Of a stretch of 64,000 nt of DNA, positions 22,898-34,500 are shown in pieces (positions within the stretch are counted from its first letter, which is position 1; every line of letters begins with the position of its first letter). The notes under the pieces were generated by a model that saw only the letters and a list, made by a program, of their open reading frames with translations, was not told the origin of the DNA and did not search any database. Made by a program: the position numbers and the translations under genes. Source of the DNA: Lichina pygmaea (lineage: Eukaryota > Ascomycota > Lichinomycetes > Lichinales > Lichinaceae); the NCBI GenBank assembly GCA_963422465.1, contig OY730174.1:930001-994000 (forward strand), in the 5' to 3' direction.

Positions 22898-23642
22898 ATG
22901 CATTACTACCACGTCCTATCTCTCCTGGCCATGAGCGCCGTTGGCCTTTCTCTTCCGATAACAGACTCACGCCCAAAAGCAGCTCCAGACTCACGCCCAA
23001 AGAAAGCTCTAGATTGTGGAGCAATCTCGTACGACGAGCTCTGGAAGCTCCAGAAGGAAAACAGAGTAAGCCGTCTGTGCGACTGGCTCGAGCATGGCTG
23101 CCTTATCGATTCCGTTGCTGACGAACGATCGATCAAAACAACAGCTTTGGGATATAAAGAAGTGCTACACGTCGCTGGCCTTGAAGGCTCGCGCGGCTCA
23201 ATATCCCGACCCGACGATGGAAGAGATCTCTGGGCTTCAGAATCAGCACCCGGTAAGACTGAGCAGACATCGATGGTGTTGTGCCTCCTCTCCATCGTCC
23301 CTGCCCTGCAGCGGCGGTGCTGAAACTCATGCTAAGACATTTGTCCCACAATAGTACATGAGCCTCGAGGATTGCAGAATGTTGCTGCACGCCATCTCAC
23401 CGGAACAAAGGGCCGAGTTATTGAGCGGGCGTTCCTCACGCGAGACAGGGGTTGCTGACCTCGCAGACGTGGATGCACAGAGGGAGCGCACGCCAGCTCT
23501 GATGGCCAAGCTCCAGTCCATCCGGCTACCCTCGCTGTCGCTGTCGACCCTCCGGGAGAAGTTCCACCCGCCGACGTTTCAGTTCGATAGACAGTTCGGT
23601 CCGCTTGGCGGAGGCGGCTTCGGACTGAGGCCGATAATTTGA
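22898..23642 (+). CDS. Predicted small secreted protein, no recognised family
   Basis: I do not recognise this protein. Three exons, 22898-23065, 23145-23252 and 23355-23642, join in phase 0 at canonical sites (gtaagc...acag, gtaaga...atag) and give 199 residues. It opens with a clear signal peptide (MHYYHVLSLLAMSAVGLSLP) followed by a short internal duplication DSRPKAAP/DSRPKKAL. The mature part has three cysteines (DCGA, KKCY, EDCR), a Leu/Lys/Ala helical stretch (exon 2), and a basic, Pro/Phe/Gly-rich C-terminus ending GGGGFGLRPII. No membrane anchor or catalytic motif is visible. It converges with SMP3, 288 bp away, and lies next to the transposon-rich 20-21.8 kb stretch. Intron phase, codon use and the signal peptide argue for a real gene. 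A host-interaction role is only a guess. Confidence 0.65.
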
Positions 23643-23930
23643 CGCCGGAGAACGGTAGGAATCGTCTGCCTCTTTCGATCAAAGGCGTCGTCACTATCCA
23701 GCATCGGGCTTGGTGTTGTCTGAGTCCGAGAGGGCGAGGAGCGTCACGCCGTGGCGCCACTGTACCGTAGCCACGATGGATGTGGAGTGAACAATCAAAA
23801 GTGTATTCGGCCCACGCGGCCAACGGCATACTGAAGGCCGGTCGATGGCACCGACCTGTCCCACGTGCACGAGTAAAGAAGGTAGGACGTCCGCCGAGGC
23901 GGAGTGGATCGCCTCCCCCAGGTAAATCTA

Positions 23931-25709
23931 TCACGGGCAAGGCCGATCCACTTTCCAGGTCGTGAGCCCGCGCCGTCCGATGACTCGCTTCAACGTTCCC
24001 CAAACCCCCTCGCTGCCGACATCTAGATCGTCCAGGTTCAGATGCCTCCTGTGCTGCCATACTTTGCGCAGCCGCAGCAAGGGGTCGCCCTCGTGGGGTT
24101 GGGTAAATCTGTCCAGGAAGGTGGACGAGTCGGGTGCGACGAGGAAGGTGTCGGTCGTATTGCCGACACCCGACCTCATACACGGCGTCGCCTGCACCAC
24201 GGCCTGGAACATGGACTCGGGCTGCATGCCCATCAGGACGGTCGTCTTCATGTGCTCGTTGCGCCCGTCGAGAAGCCAGGTCGGTGGATTGTACGTCCTC
24301 CACCATAGCACCTCGGAGACGTTGTGCTGACGGGCCAGGAAGTTCTGGGTCGGGACGACGCCCCCTTGATGGAAGACACCCATCAGGAGCCCCATGAAGA
24401 CGTTGATGCCGATCCACAGCGCCATCCAAGATCGCAGATACCGCTTTGGTAGCTGGATCGACGACAGGAAGAGAGGGACGGCGGGCGTCAGGAAACGAGC
24501 TTCTTGATGGCGAATCAGCGACAAGAAGAGCACGCCGGACGCAGCAGAGGCGAGGCAGATGCCGAAGCGAGGGCGCCAAAACACCAAAGGAAAGGCTGCT
24601 CCCAGGAGCAAGGGAAGGTTGCCGAGCACATGATGATGATACGGATGCAGGCCATGCTGCACCAGGTTTTCCGGGTCGAGATTGTAGATCAGGTTGTTCA
24701 ACGGCGTGATGACAGGACGACGGACGAGATCCGCAACGCTCCACGGACCGGTATTGTAGTAGGCCGTGTCGAGGCAGAGGCCGAGAAGAACGCTCAGGCC
24801 GCCAAAGACGGCCGCCGAGAGAAGCGACAGAGGTCTGCGCAATGATGAGCGGCCCGGCTGTGGGATTTTGCGGAAGAGTGGTGATGCGTACCTCGACAGA
24901 AAATATGGTATCAGCTGCAGACCGGGCAGCAGAACGTAGGCCGGAAAGGTAACTCGATTAAAGATTCCAAAGACCATCAGAAAAGCGAGCAGCCCGGACG
25001 AGAACATGGACGAGCGCTGCGGCAAACAGTTAGAACAGCGAGAGAACACGGCGGGACTGCCGTACCATCAGACCGACAGCACCAACCTTATCGTCGTCCA
25101 GGACCTTCCGAATCAAGACGAGGCACCAGGCCACCAACAAGGTCTCGATCGAGTTGGAGAACGTATGGGTCTGGTAGGTCCAGGTGACGTAGGACGACGC
25201 CACCAACATGATGGCCAGACGCCGTCGTCGCGGGGATTGGATCAGCTCGTGGATGGCCCAGTCTTGGAGGACGAAGCTCAGAATGAACATGAGCAGTCGC
25301 AAGACCCAGTACACGGTCTCGGGCGCCACCTGATCGTGGTGCTCTCCGCCGCCCCAGACCCAGCGGAGGAGAAGCATCGGTAGCCCGTAAACGGGCCATA
25401 GCGGGTAGACGCTCCGAACGGGACGCGACGACGTGAATTCCCAGGTCCGATGGACCGGGTAACGGAAAATGCGTCCTGAACGTCAAAGCCCGAGCCAGTC
25501 AGTTCAGATGCCGGTGCCATCGACCTCGACAGCTCAAGCAGGGCCAGCACGCCCTTGTCCCCTCGATCGAGGGAGTATTCCGAAGGGGTCTACTCACCGG
25601 CAATGACCTCTGGGCCCTGGAAGTTCTCGTCCGGATGCAGGTAGCTTGGCGACAGGGCCAGGTAGAGCCGGACGAGAACTAGAAAGAGATAAATTCTTCT
25701 CCACATCAT
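23931..25709 (-). CDS. smp3: GPI mannosyltransferase 4 (Smp3/PIG-Z)
   Basis: Endoplasmic reticulum enzyme adding the fourth, side-branch mannose to the GPI anchor precursor from dolichol-phosphate mannose; essential in yeasts. Three exons, 25709-25598, 25475-25087 and 25016-23931, give 528 residues with all junctions in phase. The GT22 family signature is present near the N-terminus: [15 protein letters not shown] in the first luminal loop, right after the first membrane segment ([14 protein letters not shown]). Also visible are [27 protein letters not shown] and, in the C-terminal half, [16 protein letters not shown], the family's HKEARF motif with Gln for Lys. Many hydrophobic segments follow, as expected for a multi-pass enzyme. 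Start taken at the first of two adjacent Met codons. Divergent from SKP1. Confidence 0.93.
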
Positions 25710-26775
25710 TCCCCCTTTATTTTCCTTTCCCGCTTCAAGGCGTCAGGACGGCCGTTTGCGGCCAGGTTCGGACGACGGACAGCACCATCGCCCTGGATTG
25801 TTCCGAGGGGCGTGATCAACAATACGGTAGCAGCGTCGGTGGAAATAGAAAAGTTGCCTGGTGCGGAGGAATGTGGATCGAATTGGTCGAGGCGGGAGCA
25901 GGGATGGCGACAAAAGGCGGCTTTCCTGGACGGGTCATGGCGCCTGGAAAGAGTTGAAGGGCCTGAAAGGCTTCAAAAGCTTGAAATTGGCCGACGAAGA
26001 AGAATCAGCCCTGTGGACGTACGTGACGTACGGCATCAAGGATTGAACTCTTCGTCGCCCGCTGAGCTACTGTAGCCTTGCCCGTCTTTACTTGGACCTG
26101 CCAGCTGATGTCATCCGGCGCTTTCTACGAGTACGAGTACGGAAGTACGGAAGGACGAAGGTACGAGGTATGCCTTCTGATACATGTGTGTCAGAGGTTC
26201 CGAGACCAGAGTGCTTGTTCCCAAGCTGGACGTCGTCTCATCGTAGACGTCTCCTTTCTACCGCAGCAAATATCGAGCAGGCGAACGCAAGCAGAGCAGA
26301 ACAAAGATCTGAATTTATTGATGAGACATGATAGCCTCTCGATGCCTGGGTAGCCTGGGCGCATCACTAATGGCACCGAGTCATCCAGCAGTGCTTACGT
26401 ACGTACGATACCGCACGTATCGCACCCCGTAGCCCCCAGTCCAAAGTGGGCAAAGCTGTCCCTCCCGCATCACGTGCTCTCCCCGCTTCGTGACTCAGTT
26501 GGCGCTTCGGGCGATTAGAACTTGGCCCAGCTTTCCGTTTTCGGCCAGCAAATGATATCCGTGTGCGAGTAGTCGCCCGGTGACCCAAATCACCCTTTCC
26601 GGATCAAGCACGATTGACACTCTCCTACTTAACGCAAAGCACGTCCAGCTTGCACTCTCGTCGGTCGGCATTCGATTATTGCTGGAACTCCTCATCTTTC
26701 CCAGTCGAGACTGCAGCTCCGCAGCATCCGAACAGAGCAACCCCGCATCACACCCTTCTGTTCGATTCCGAAAAG
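25710..26775. promoter_or_regulatory. Divergent spacer between smp3 and skp1
   Basis: About 1.07 kb between two divergent starts. It contains a GTAC-rich island (about 26125-26165 with a gtacggaagtacgg copy, and about 26395-26420 with gtacgtacgtacga). A tRNA-like block near 26031-26077 was rejected as a tRNA. No specific operator is recognisable. Confidence 0.4.
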
Positions 26776-27501
26776 ATGGCTGTCGAACCGGAGACCCTCG
26801 TCCTGGTGAGCTCGGACGGCTGCGCGATCAAAGTTGGTACGTAGTCATCGGATGTCTGCACACGCGGAACCCGCAGCAACGGATCGTGAAGGCTGACTCG
26901 TGCTGTGCCTCCAGAACGTGCTGTCGCAGAGCGGTCGATCCTCCTCAAGAACATGCTGGAAGACACGCCTGAATCGGACGACCCGGTCCCCATTCCAAAC
27001 GTACGCGATCTTGACATGGGCGTCGACCGCCGATGGCAACGGCCCTTCCCCGCAAGGGCAACGAGCTGACATACGGGTACTAGGTCAACGAGGCCGTGCT
27101 CAGGAAGGTGATCGAGTGGTGCGAACACCACCGAAACGACCCTCCCCCCGCTCCGGACGATGAGTCGGACGCCCGGAAGAAGTCGTCGGAGATCCCGGAG
27201 TGGGACCAGAAGTTCATGCAGGTGGACCAGGAGCTGTTGTTCGAAATCATACTCGTCAGTCCCACTGCCGAGTAACTGGTGTTTACCCGGCGAAGCGCTC
27301 TTCTGACGGTGAGCGACGGTTCCACAGGCCGCGAATTACCTCGACATCAAGGGCTTGCTCGACGTCGGGTGCAAGACCGTCGCCAATATGATCAAGGGCA
27401 AGACCCCGGAGGAGATCCGTAAGACGTTCAACATAACGAACGACTTTACGCCTGAGGAGGAGGACCAGATCCGTCGGGAGAATGAATGGGCAGAGGAGTG
27501 A
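26776..27501 (+). CDS. skp1: Skp1, SCF ubiquitin ligase adaptor
   Basis: Adaptor joining cullin 1 to F-box proteins in SCF ubiquitin ligases; also in kinetochore and RAVE complexes in yeast. Four exons, 26776-26836, 26915-27000, 27084-27254 and 27328-27501, give 163 residues in phase throughout. The BTB/POZ-like N-terminal half has [27 protein letters not shown] and [16 protein letters not shown]. An acidic loop ([23 protein letters not shown]) follows, then the C-terminal F-box-binding part [44 protein letters not shown] and EENEWAEE-like RRENEWAEE end. Every block is canonical. The second intron donor is gtacgc and the third gtcagt, both non-optimal but required by the conserved protein. 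Confidence 0.97.
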
Positions 27502-27770
27502 GCTGCTCTTCCCCCGAACATCTTCCCCTTCCCTCGAAGCCTTCATCGGGCAGCAGCGGCAGCTGTACTTCCGGAACTGAAAGGCTAACGGCACTTCTAG
27601 TCGCTGAGGAGCAAGATACTTCCGCCAACAGCCATCTCATTTCCCTGCTTCTCTTCTGATCCCTTCAGCCGATTTGCTACATTGTGTCCCTTTTTTAGGC
27701 TTTGTTAGGTGGCAATGCCCATGTACTAGGATACGTCTCCTATTCCGTGCTCCGACCCCTCTCCATCCTC

Positions 27771-27825
<55 letters not shown>

Positions 27826-28397
27826 GATACCGAACATACACAACCAGAAACGTGCAAGGTCGTGGGAATTGGAGAACTAGGGAGAATCGGGGGATGATGC
27901 GACTTTCTGAAATTCTATACCACATGCCAGCCCAGCTGTGAACCCCTCTTTCTGGTCTAATACGTTCGACCGCGTGGATAGGCAACCGGTGAACCTTTGG
28001 CATCCTCCTCCTCCTTCTCTCTCCCAGAACGTATTATACAGGATAGAAGGGGCTAGGATTGCTGTGAATATCTTCGTTCAGTCGGACCAGACCTCTGCTT
28101 CCGTCGTCTCGCGCACACTTTCTCATCTCTTCCCGATGTCAACACTCCCCCCCCCCATTTCATCTCATCCCCCCTCTGTCCCCCTTCTTCTTCCCATCCA
28201 CACCCAGGAGAAACAGAAATGGTGACATTATCAGAGATTCGTCGTTCATGACCCGCCAAGTGGCTTTTGCCAAAACCCAAAGTTGACATGACCATACGGG
28301 CATTCTTCCGACACAGATATCTTTTTGGCGGCGCAATTGCGTAACACGCAGTTGAAAGTGTTCTATGCGGATATGAGATGAATTCCACGGGTGGTGA
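27502..28397. other. Spacer after skp1
   Basis: No supported gene. Holds the skp1 3' region, a long CT dinucleotide tract (27772-27823) and short C runs near 28147-28155 and 28171-28176. Confidence 0.45.
27772..27823. repeat. (CT)n microsatellite, about 26 units
   Basis: Uninterrupted TC/CT dinucleotide run of about 52 bp in the 3' flank of skp1; expected to be length-variable. Confidence 0.9.
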
Positions 28398-28805
28398 TCA
28401 TGATGTGCTGACTCGCAGATGGTCGTATCTTGTTTTTGTTTTCAGGGAGGGGGGGTGGGTACAAGAACTGACCTGCATCGGTACATCATGTTTAGCGGAG
28501 CAATTACTCCTACACCGGGCTACCTTTGACGAAGGTACGCAGGCGCTGCCGACGTGGTAGCTCTCTGTCGAAGATGATTCTTTGCCAGGTTTGGGTGCAC
28601 CTTGTCGGATGCTGTCCATCCTTTCCCGGACCCATGATCCGATTCCATGCAAGTTGAACTGTGGTGAAGGTGCAAATACGGGCGCGGCGACGGCCACAGG
28701 CTTAGCACTCGCCGGTGGGCTGTTGAGAAGGAGGAGGAGGAGAAGGAGAGGGAGTGTGGCGAGGGCCGACAACGTGGCACGTTTTGACCCCAGGACAGGC
28801 AACAT
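28398..28805 (-). CDS. Weak candidate: short secreted cysteine-containing protein
   Basis: Unrecognised 135-codon frame on the minus strand. From the Met at 28805 it starts MLPVLGSKRATLSALATLPL followed by a run of eight leucines and SPPASA, a strong signal-peptide pattern. The mature part has four cysteines in a compact C-terminal half (SAC, ARC, SNC, SSC). There is no homology I can name. Possible splice sites near 28490 and 28545 could change the C-terminus, and a longer upstream open frame exists. GC content is typical of local coding sequence, but a chance frame with a Leu run (ctc repeats) is a real alternative. Confidence 0.3.
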   Translation of the reverse strand: MLPVLGSKRATLSALATLPLLLLLLLLNSPPASAKPVAVAAPVFAPSPQFNLHGIGSWVRERMDSIRQGAPKPGKESSSTESYHVGSACVPSSKVARCRSNCSAKHDVPMQVSSCTHPPSLKTKTRYDHLRVSTS

Positions 28806-29339
28806 TTTGGTCAGGCTGGTGGAGTGAATCCTTGACGATGTGATTCTCAACCGACGCACAGGGAATGATCTCGTTGAATCCGTTGGCGGAGCCCGACAAC
28901 GGATCTTATAGATTTGGCGCATCATAGTCGATAACAAACACTCTTTCATCTGAAACAGGATGCAGATATACATATCGACACGACCTCTCGCGTGTCGGGT
29001 ATCGCGAGAGACTTCCATCAGCCGATTGCCCAGCCTGTGCCAGCACACCGTGCACACCCATGTCGTACAGTACTTACGGGGCATCGAGGCAGGCGAGCCA
29101 AGCGGGGACGATCGAGTACGAGATCCCCCCCGTCGCCTTACCCTCCCACGCCTCCTTGGCAATACGTAGCATAAGGTCCAAGATTGGTCGATTATATCGG
29201 CCACTTGAAGACTTTTGTTTAATCAACCCAGACAAGCACGGGTATAACAAAAGAAGTGACGCTAACAGTACGGAAGTTAAACAGTCACCGGACCCGAGTG
29301 CTCCGTAATACGTACTTCCGTACCCCGTAAGTTTTACTT
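28806..29339. other. Spacer left of the LINE insertion
   Basis: No supported gene. Its right end carries a cgtacttccgtacc block (29311-29323) just before the LINE target site; the last 11 bases (29329-29339) are the left copy of the LINE's target-site duplication. Confidence 0.45.
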
Positions 29340-30762
29340 CCAAATACGAACTCATGCACCTGACCCGATCTCCGAAGCGGTTCAACATGGCGGCGGGAGT
29401 CAACCTGGAGGGTATTGACAAGGAGCCTCAGCAATCCGTCCGGATCCTCGGGGTCCTCCTGGACTCAAAGCTCCGCTGGGGCCCCCATGTCAAGCGCACT
29501 GCAGAGAAGGCAGCGCAACAGAGCCGCGCTCTCACCGCGACTGCGGGGTCCACCTGGGGAGCCACCTTCGCCAAGGCACGGCTAATTTACAGCGCAGTAG
29601 TGCGCCCGGCCATCACCTACGGAGCGACGATCTGGGCACCTACGGAGGGCCTCCTTCGGCCGGCGAACCGTCGCTGGATTGGCGAGGCACTGGGACGTCG
29701 ACAACAGGGCTGCCTCCGGACAGTCACCGGCGGCTACAAGGCGACCAGCCGGCAACAGCTGGAAGCCGAAGCGGCAGTCCCACCTCTCCGCGCACACATC
29801 GCACGTTTACAGCTACAGGCGTGCGCCCGGATGGAGGCCTCCGGGGTACAAGCCGAGATCCAGGAGGCCTGTGCCAGAATCCAGCGTCAGCTTGCCCCGA
29901 GGCGAGGCCGCCGGTGCCGCCGCCCTGGCATCACTCCGGGCCAGCACCGCCAACAGTGGGCCAAAACAATCCTGTGGCCACGAAGAACCATGGAGGACTC
30001 GACGGCGAGGCTCGGCATCCCCCCGTGGTCTGACGGACCACCCCCGCCCCCCGCTGTCACCACGCCGAACACCCCCCTTCCGCGGTCAGTTTGGCAGGCA
30101 TACCAGCTGGCAGAGCAATGGTGCTGGGAGCGCTGGCACCAACTGCACGGAGGCCCCCCCCCCAACAACACAGACACTGGACCCGGACCCCGGAGGCGGA
30201 GACAACTGGAAGCCCAGCAAGATGCCGTACCGGTCGGCCCTCCGGCTACGCGCCGGCCTGTCGAAGGCGCAGAGCAGTATTCTGACGCAGGTCCGCACAG
30301 GCAAGATTGGACTGGCGGCATTCCTCTGCGAGCGACGGGTGCCTGGCTTCCCCACACCGGCGTGCAGCTGTGGAGCGCCGTGGGAGACAGCCAAACACGT
30401 GGTTCTAGACTGTCCACGCCTTCTCCGAGCGCGGCGAAGCCTGTATCTAGCAGCTGCCACCACTGACTACCAGGCTTTGACATCCCGACCACGGCCCGCC
30501 GCCGCCCTCACAGCGTGGATCCTCCGACAAGGCATTCTCCCCCAGTTCTCCTGGGCTCAGGAGCAGCTGGAAGCTGGCTGCTAGCCAGCCACCCCCCACG
30601 TTCTACAGCATCTCGACAGGATAGTGCTGGCCAGGCACTGCAGAAGGAGGTTTTTCACCCTAGCAGGCCTAGGGTTTTCCTTGCTTAATTTTTCATAGCT
30701 GACCCAGCATAGTCTAGATAACTAGCACTAGAATGGAGTAGGAATACCAATTACCAATTACC
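29340..30762 (+). mobile_element. 5'-truncated LINE with 11-bp target-site duplication
   Basis: Non-LTR retrotransposon remnant of 1,423 bp flanked by exact copies of aagttttactt (29329-29339 and 30763-30773). It begins inside the end of the reverse transcriptase domain (LMHLTRSPKRFNMAAGVNLEG, then VRILGVLLDSKLRWGPHVKR) and runs through to the zinc knuckle CSCGAPWETAKHVVLDC near the C-terminus, ending at a stop near 30584. The coding frame changes near a C run at about 30157-30170, so the ORF is broken there in this copy. The 3' end is tagaatggagtaggaat followed by a short accaatt repeat tail. Target-primed insertion with 5' truncation explains all of this. It is a relative of the fragment at 14994-15968. 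Confidence 0.92.
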
Positions 30763-31254
30763 AAGTTTTACTTTGTACAGTGCGGAGTAACTTAGCACGT
30801 AAGTTCGTTCGCAAAGTATTGCCGGCTCAATACTTTTGGTGGTCTCATGAATTTTCGGGTAAACCACGGTAGAAAGCTGATGCTCGACTGACTGACTTGA
30901 CTGACTTGACCAACTTGATCAACTCACCCACAAAATGCTGAAGACAAAGAACTACGCTGTTGCAGACTGAGTCCAGGCTTTTACTCTGGCTGAAGAAGGT
31001 AAGCCTTATACTGAAATCAGCAGTATTACTAGAATATCCTTGTCGCAGATCACACAACTCTGCAGAAAGGCCAGAGAGCGAGGATTTAACTTATTAGTCT
31101 CCAAGCAGATCACAGTAGAACATGTGCAGGATGCACCAAAGACTGGCTGGCCTGAAGTGATAGACAAGGAGAAGGAGAAGCAGATGCTGGAACTTGTACA
31201 AGCAACCCATGAATCCTGAGAGATGTCAGCAGTAGAAATTGCAAGGGAGATTGT

Positions 31255-31528
31255 TGTGACGAGGCAATGGCAGAGCAGAACTCGAGCCTAACTGATTCGG
31301 TAACCGTGACCTGACTTGGCTTGAGACTTGAGACTTGGATTGATGTACAAGACGAAAGACGAGGAAGGAAGAAAAAGAGAAAGGAAGAGAAGAAGCTGGG
31401 GGAGCAGGAGAAGTTCTTATAGGCAGGGGATCAGGCAACGGCGGAGCAAACAGGTAACAGTGCAGATGGAACTTCCCGGCAAGGTGTGTGACTTGTGCCA
31501 GATATGCAACTGGGCCAGAACCGTGACA
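31255..31528 (-). repeat. 3' LTR of the chromovirus
   Basis: 274-bp long terminal repeat, nearly identical to the copy at 36305-36578. Followed on its inner side by the end of pol and a G/A-rich polypurine stretch. Confidence 0.95.
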
Positions 31529-34500
31529 TTACCCCCCTCCTTCACATCGCGAACTCCTGTGAGCCTCAGGCCGCTCGTGGGCGTAGTTCCGTGGCTGTGG
31601 TTTCCTTGGGTATTTCTCATGGAAGTTGTAGATGGCGTCTTTGGCGTTGTCAAGATGCTCAATAGGCTCTTCAGTGGCATCTTCAATTGGCCATCCGGAC
31701 CATTTGACCAGGTACTTGAACTTCTGTCGAGACGTTGCTGGCTTGGAGTCAAGGATTTCTTCAACCTGGAACTCTTCATCTGTGTCTTGACCAATGACAG
31801 GGCCAGGGTGTTCATTTGATTGGCCAGGGATAGGATTAGCAGGTGTCAGACGTAGAAGGGAAACGTGAAAGACAGGGTGGATCTTGAGAGTGTGTGGAAG
31901 CTCCAGATGGCAGGCACGGCTTCCGACTGTCTTCAACACCTTGAATGGTCCAATCCACTTGTCGTCAAGCTTTTTGCATGGGCGGCGTGTCCTGATGTTC
32001 TTGGTATTCAGCCAAACAAGATCTCCAGTTTGATAGGACGGTGACGGGACTCGATGCAAATTGGCGGCGTGAGCTTGAGCTTCCTGGGATAGTCGGAGTT
32101 CCGCTTGCAACTGTTCCAGAATCTGCGTCATTTCTCCAGAGATTTCCATAGCATCTTGGTTGCAGGCTTCACTCGTGGGTGTGATGCTGAGCCGTGGATG
32201 GAACCCTTTGTTGGCGAAGAACGGTGACATGCCAGAGGAATCAGACTGGGAGTTGTTCTGCGTGAACTCTGCCAGAGGAAGCCATTGGACCCAGTCATCT
32301 TGGAGATAGTTGACATAGGATCTCAGGTAGCGTTCAAGCTCCTGATTCTCTTGTTCTGTCTGACCATCTGTCTCTGGGTGGTGTCCTGAGGATAGTCGTA
32401 GCATGACATCAAGATGGGCACAGAGTGCTTTCCAGAATGAGCTGACAAACTGACCTCCTCTGTCTGAGACAATGCTCCTGGGTAAGCCATGGGTACGGAC
32501 AACAAACTGGATGAACATCCAGACAAGATGCGAGGTTGTCATCTCAGCACATGGCACAAAGTGGCGTTCTTTGGTGAGACGGTCAGTGATGACCCAGATG
32601 TGCTTGGCACCAGGGAAGCAGGTATCTCTTGACTTGGGCAAGTCAGTAATGAAATCCATAGCCAGATCCTGCCAACGTTGCTGAGGCACGGGAAGAGACA
32701 GCAGCTCTCCTTGGCGATCACGGGCAGGCTTTGCTCGAGAGCAGACATGACAATTCCTGATGTACTGCCGTATGATGTTCACCATCTTTGGCCAATAGTA
32801 CCAACAAGACAGAAGATTGTGGGTCTTGGCAATCCCAGTGTGGCCAGCCATTGCTTGGTCATGGGCTTCTTGGAACAGGCGTAGGCGTAGCTCATCATTC
32901 TCAGGGATCCAGAGTCGGTTCTTGTAGAAGAGACGGTCATTTTCCAAGCTGCAGTCTGAGAGAGACACTTCTTGACTGTGCCTGACACCATCCCTTAGCA
33001 TCTGTGACACTGTTGCCACTGGATCACCTTCAGCAAGGTTGTTATAGGCAGCTTGGATGACGTCTGAAAGAGGTGTAGCATCAGGTTCAGTGTCAACTGG
33101 TGCAGCTTCTGAACGTCTCAGGATCCAGATGGGCTTGACTTGAACCTCTGAATGTGCAAGATTCTTGGGCTTGAGGACGACTTGCTCCCTGAAGTCTTGA
33201 CGGGGATCACTGTCTGACGGAAGGTCTTGGGAACGTCGAGTGAGGGCGTCAGCCTTGCACTGACTGCCTGGACGGTAGCTGATCTTGAAATTGAAGCGTG
33301 ACAAGAACTCGCTCCAACGGGCTTGACGGCGGGAAAGGCGCTTTGACGACATGAAGTACTCCAAGTTCTTGTGATCAGAGATCACTTTGACAGGTTCTGG
33401 AGATTCTTCAAGCTCTGCTCGCCATTCTTCAAAGGCACGGACAATTGCCAGCAACTCTTTGTCGTAGATCTCGTAGTTGCATTCTGCTGGCAGGTGGCGG
33501 CGTGACAAGAAGGCAACAGGGCGTAGAACTGCTTCATGATCTGGCTGTGACAGGACAGCACCAGAGACGTAGTCAGAAGCGTCAGTCTCAACAACACACT
33601 CCTTCTCCGGATCAAAGTGCTGCAGGATGGGTGCAGTGCTGAACGCCTTCTTGATGCTTTCAAACGAGCGCTGCTCTGGGGTTTCCCACTTGAAGGCAAC
33701 ATTCTTCTTGGTCAGAGCTGTGAGCGGGGATGCAAGCTTGGCAAAGTCTTTGATGAACCGGCGGTAGAAGTTTGCAAAGGCAATGAAGCTCTGCACTTCC
33801 TTGAGACTGGCAGGAGGATTCCACTCCTTGATGGCGTCAGTCTTGGCTGGGTCCATGCTCACAGATCCGGGTCGGCCATCTTCAGTGGCAGACTGAATGA
33901 TGAGGCCAAGGTACTTGACTTGATGCACTTCAAAGTCACACTTGGAGATGTCAACTTGCAGGCTTGCGTCTTGTAGTCGACTGAGAACAAGCTTGACGTG
34001 CTTCCGGTGTTCCTTGAGTGTCTGACTGTAGACAAGGATGTCATCCACATAGGCAGTGCCAAAGACGTCAAGGATGTCAGGTCCCAAAACATCATTGATG
34101 TAGTTCTGGAACGTGCTTGGAGCATTGGCAAGACCAAAGGGCATGACAAGGTATTCGTAGAGGCCTGAGCGTGTGCGGAACGCAGTCTTCCATTCTTCAC
34201 CTTCCTTCATCCGGATACGGTTGAAGGCACCAACAATGTCAAGCTTGGTGTACCACACAGCTTTGCAAAGCTGGTCCAACGTCTCCCGGATCAGTGGTAG
34301 AGGGTAACGGTTCTTGATGGTGATGGCGTTGAGTGCTCTGTAGTCTACACAGAAACGCAATCCACCTCCTGGCTTCTTGACAAAGAGGACTGGTGCAGCA
34401 GCAGGTGATGAAGATGCTTGAATGAAGCCCTTGTTCAGGTTCTCTGTCAGGTACTTCTTGAGAACTTCAAGTTCTTCTCTGCTCATGCCGTACAGAGGTC

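Noticed and set aside
26031-26077. tRNA-like block on the minus strand (gtagctcagcggg ... gagttcaatcc)
   Set aside because: It has an A-box-like and a B-box-like word, but they are only about 15 bases apart with no anticodon arm, and the acceptor ends do not pair well. At most a chance match or a badly deleted relic.
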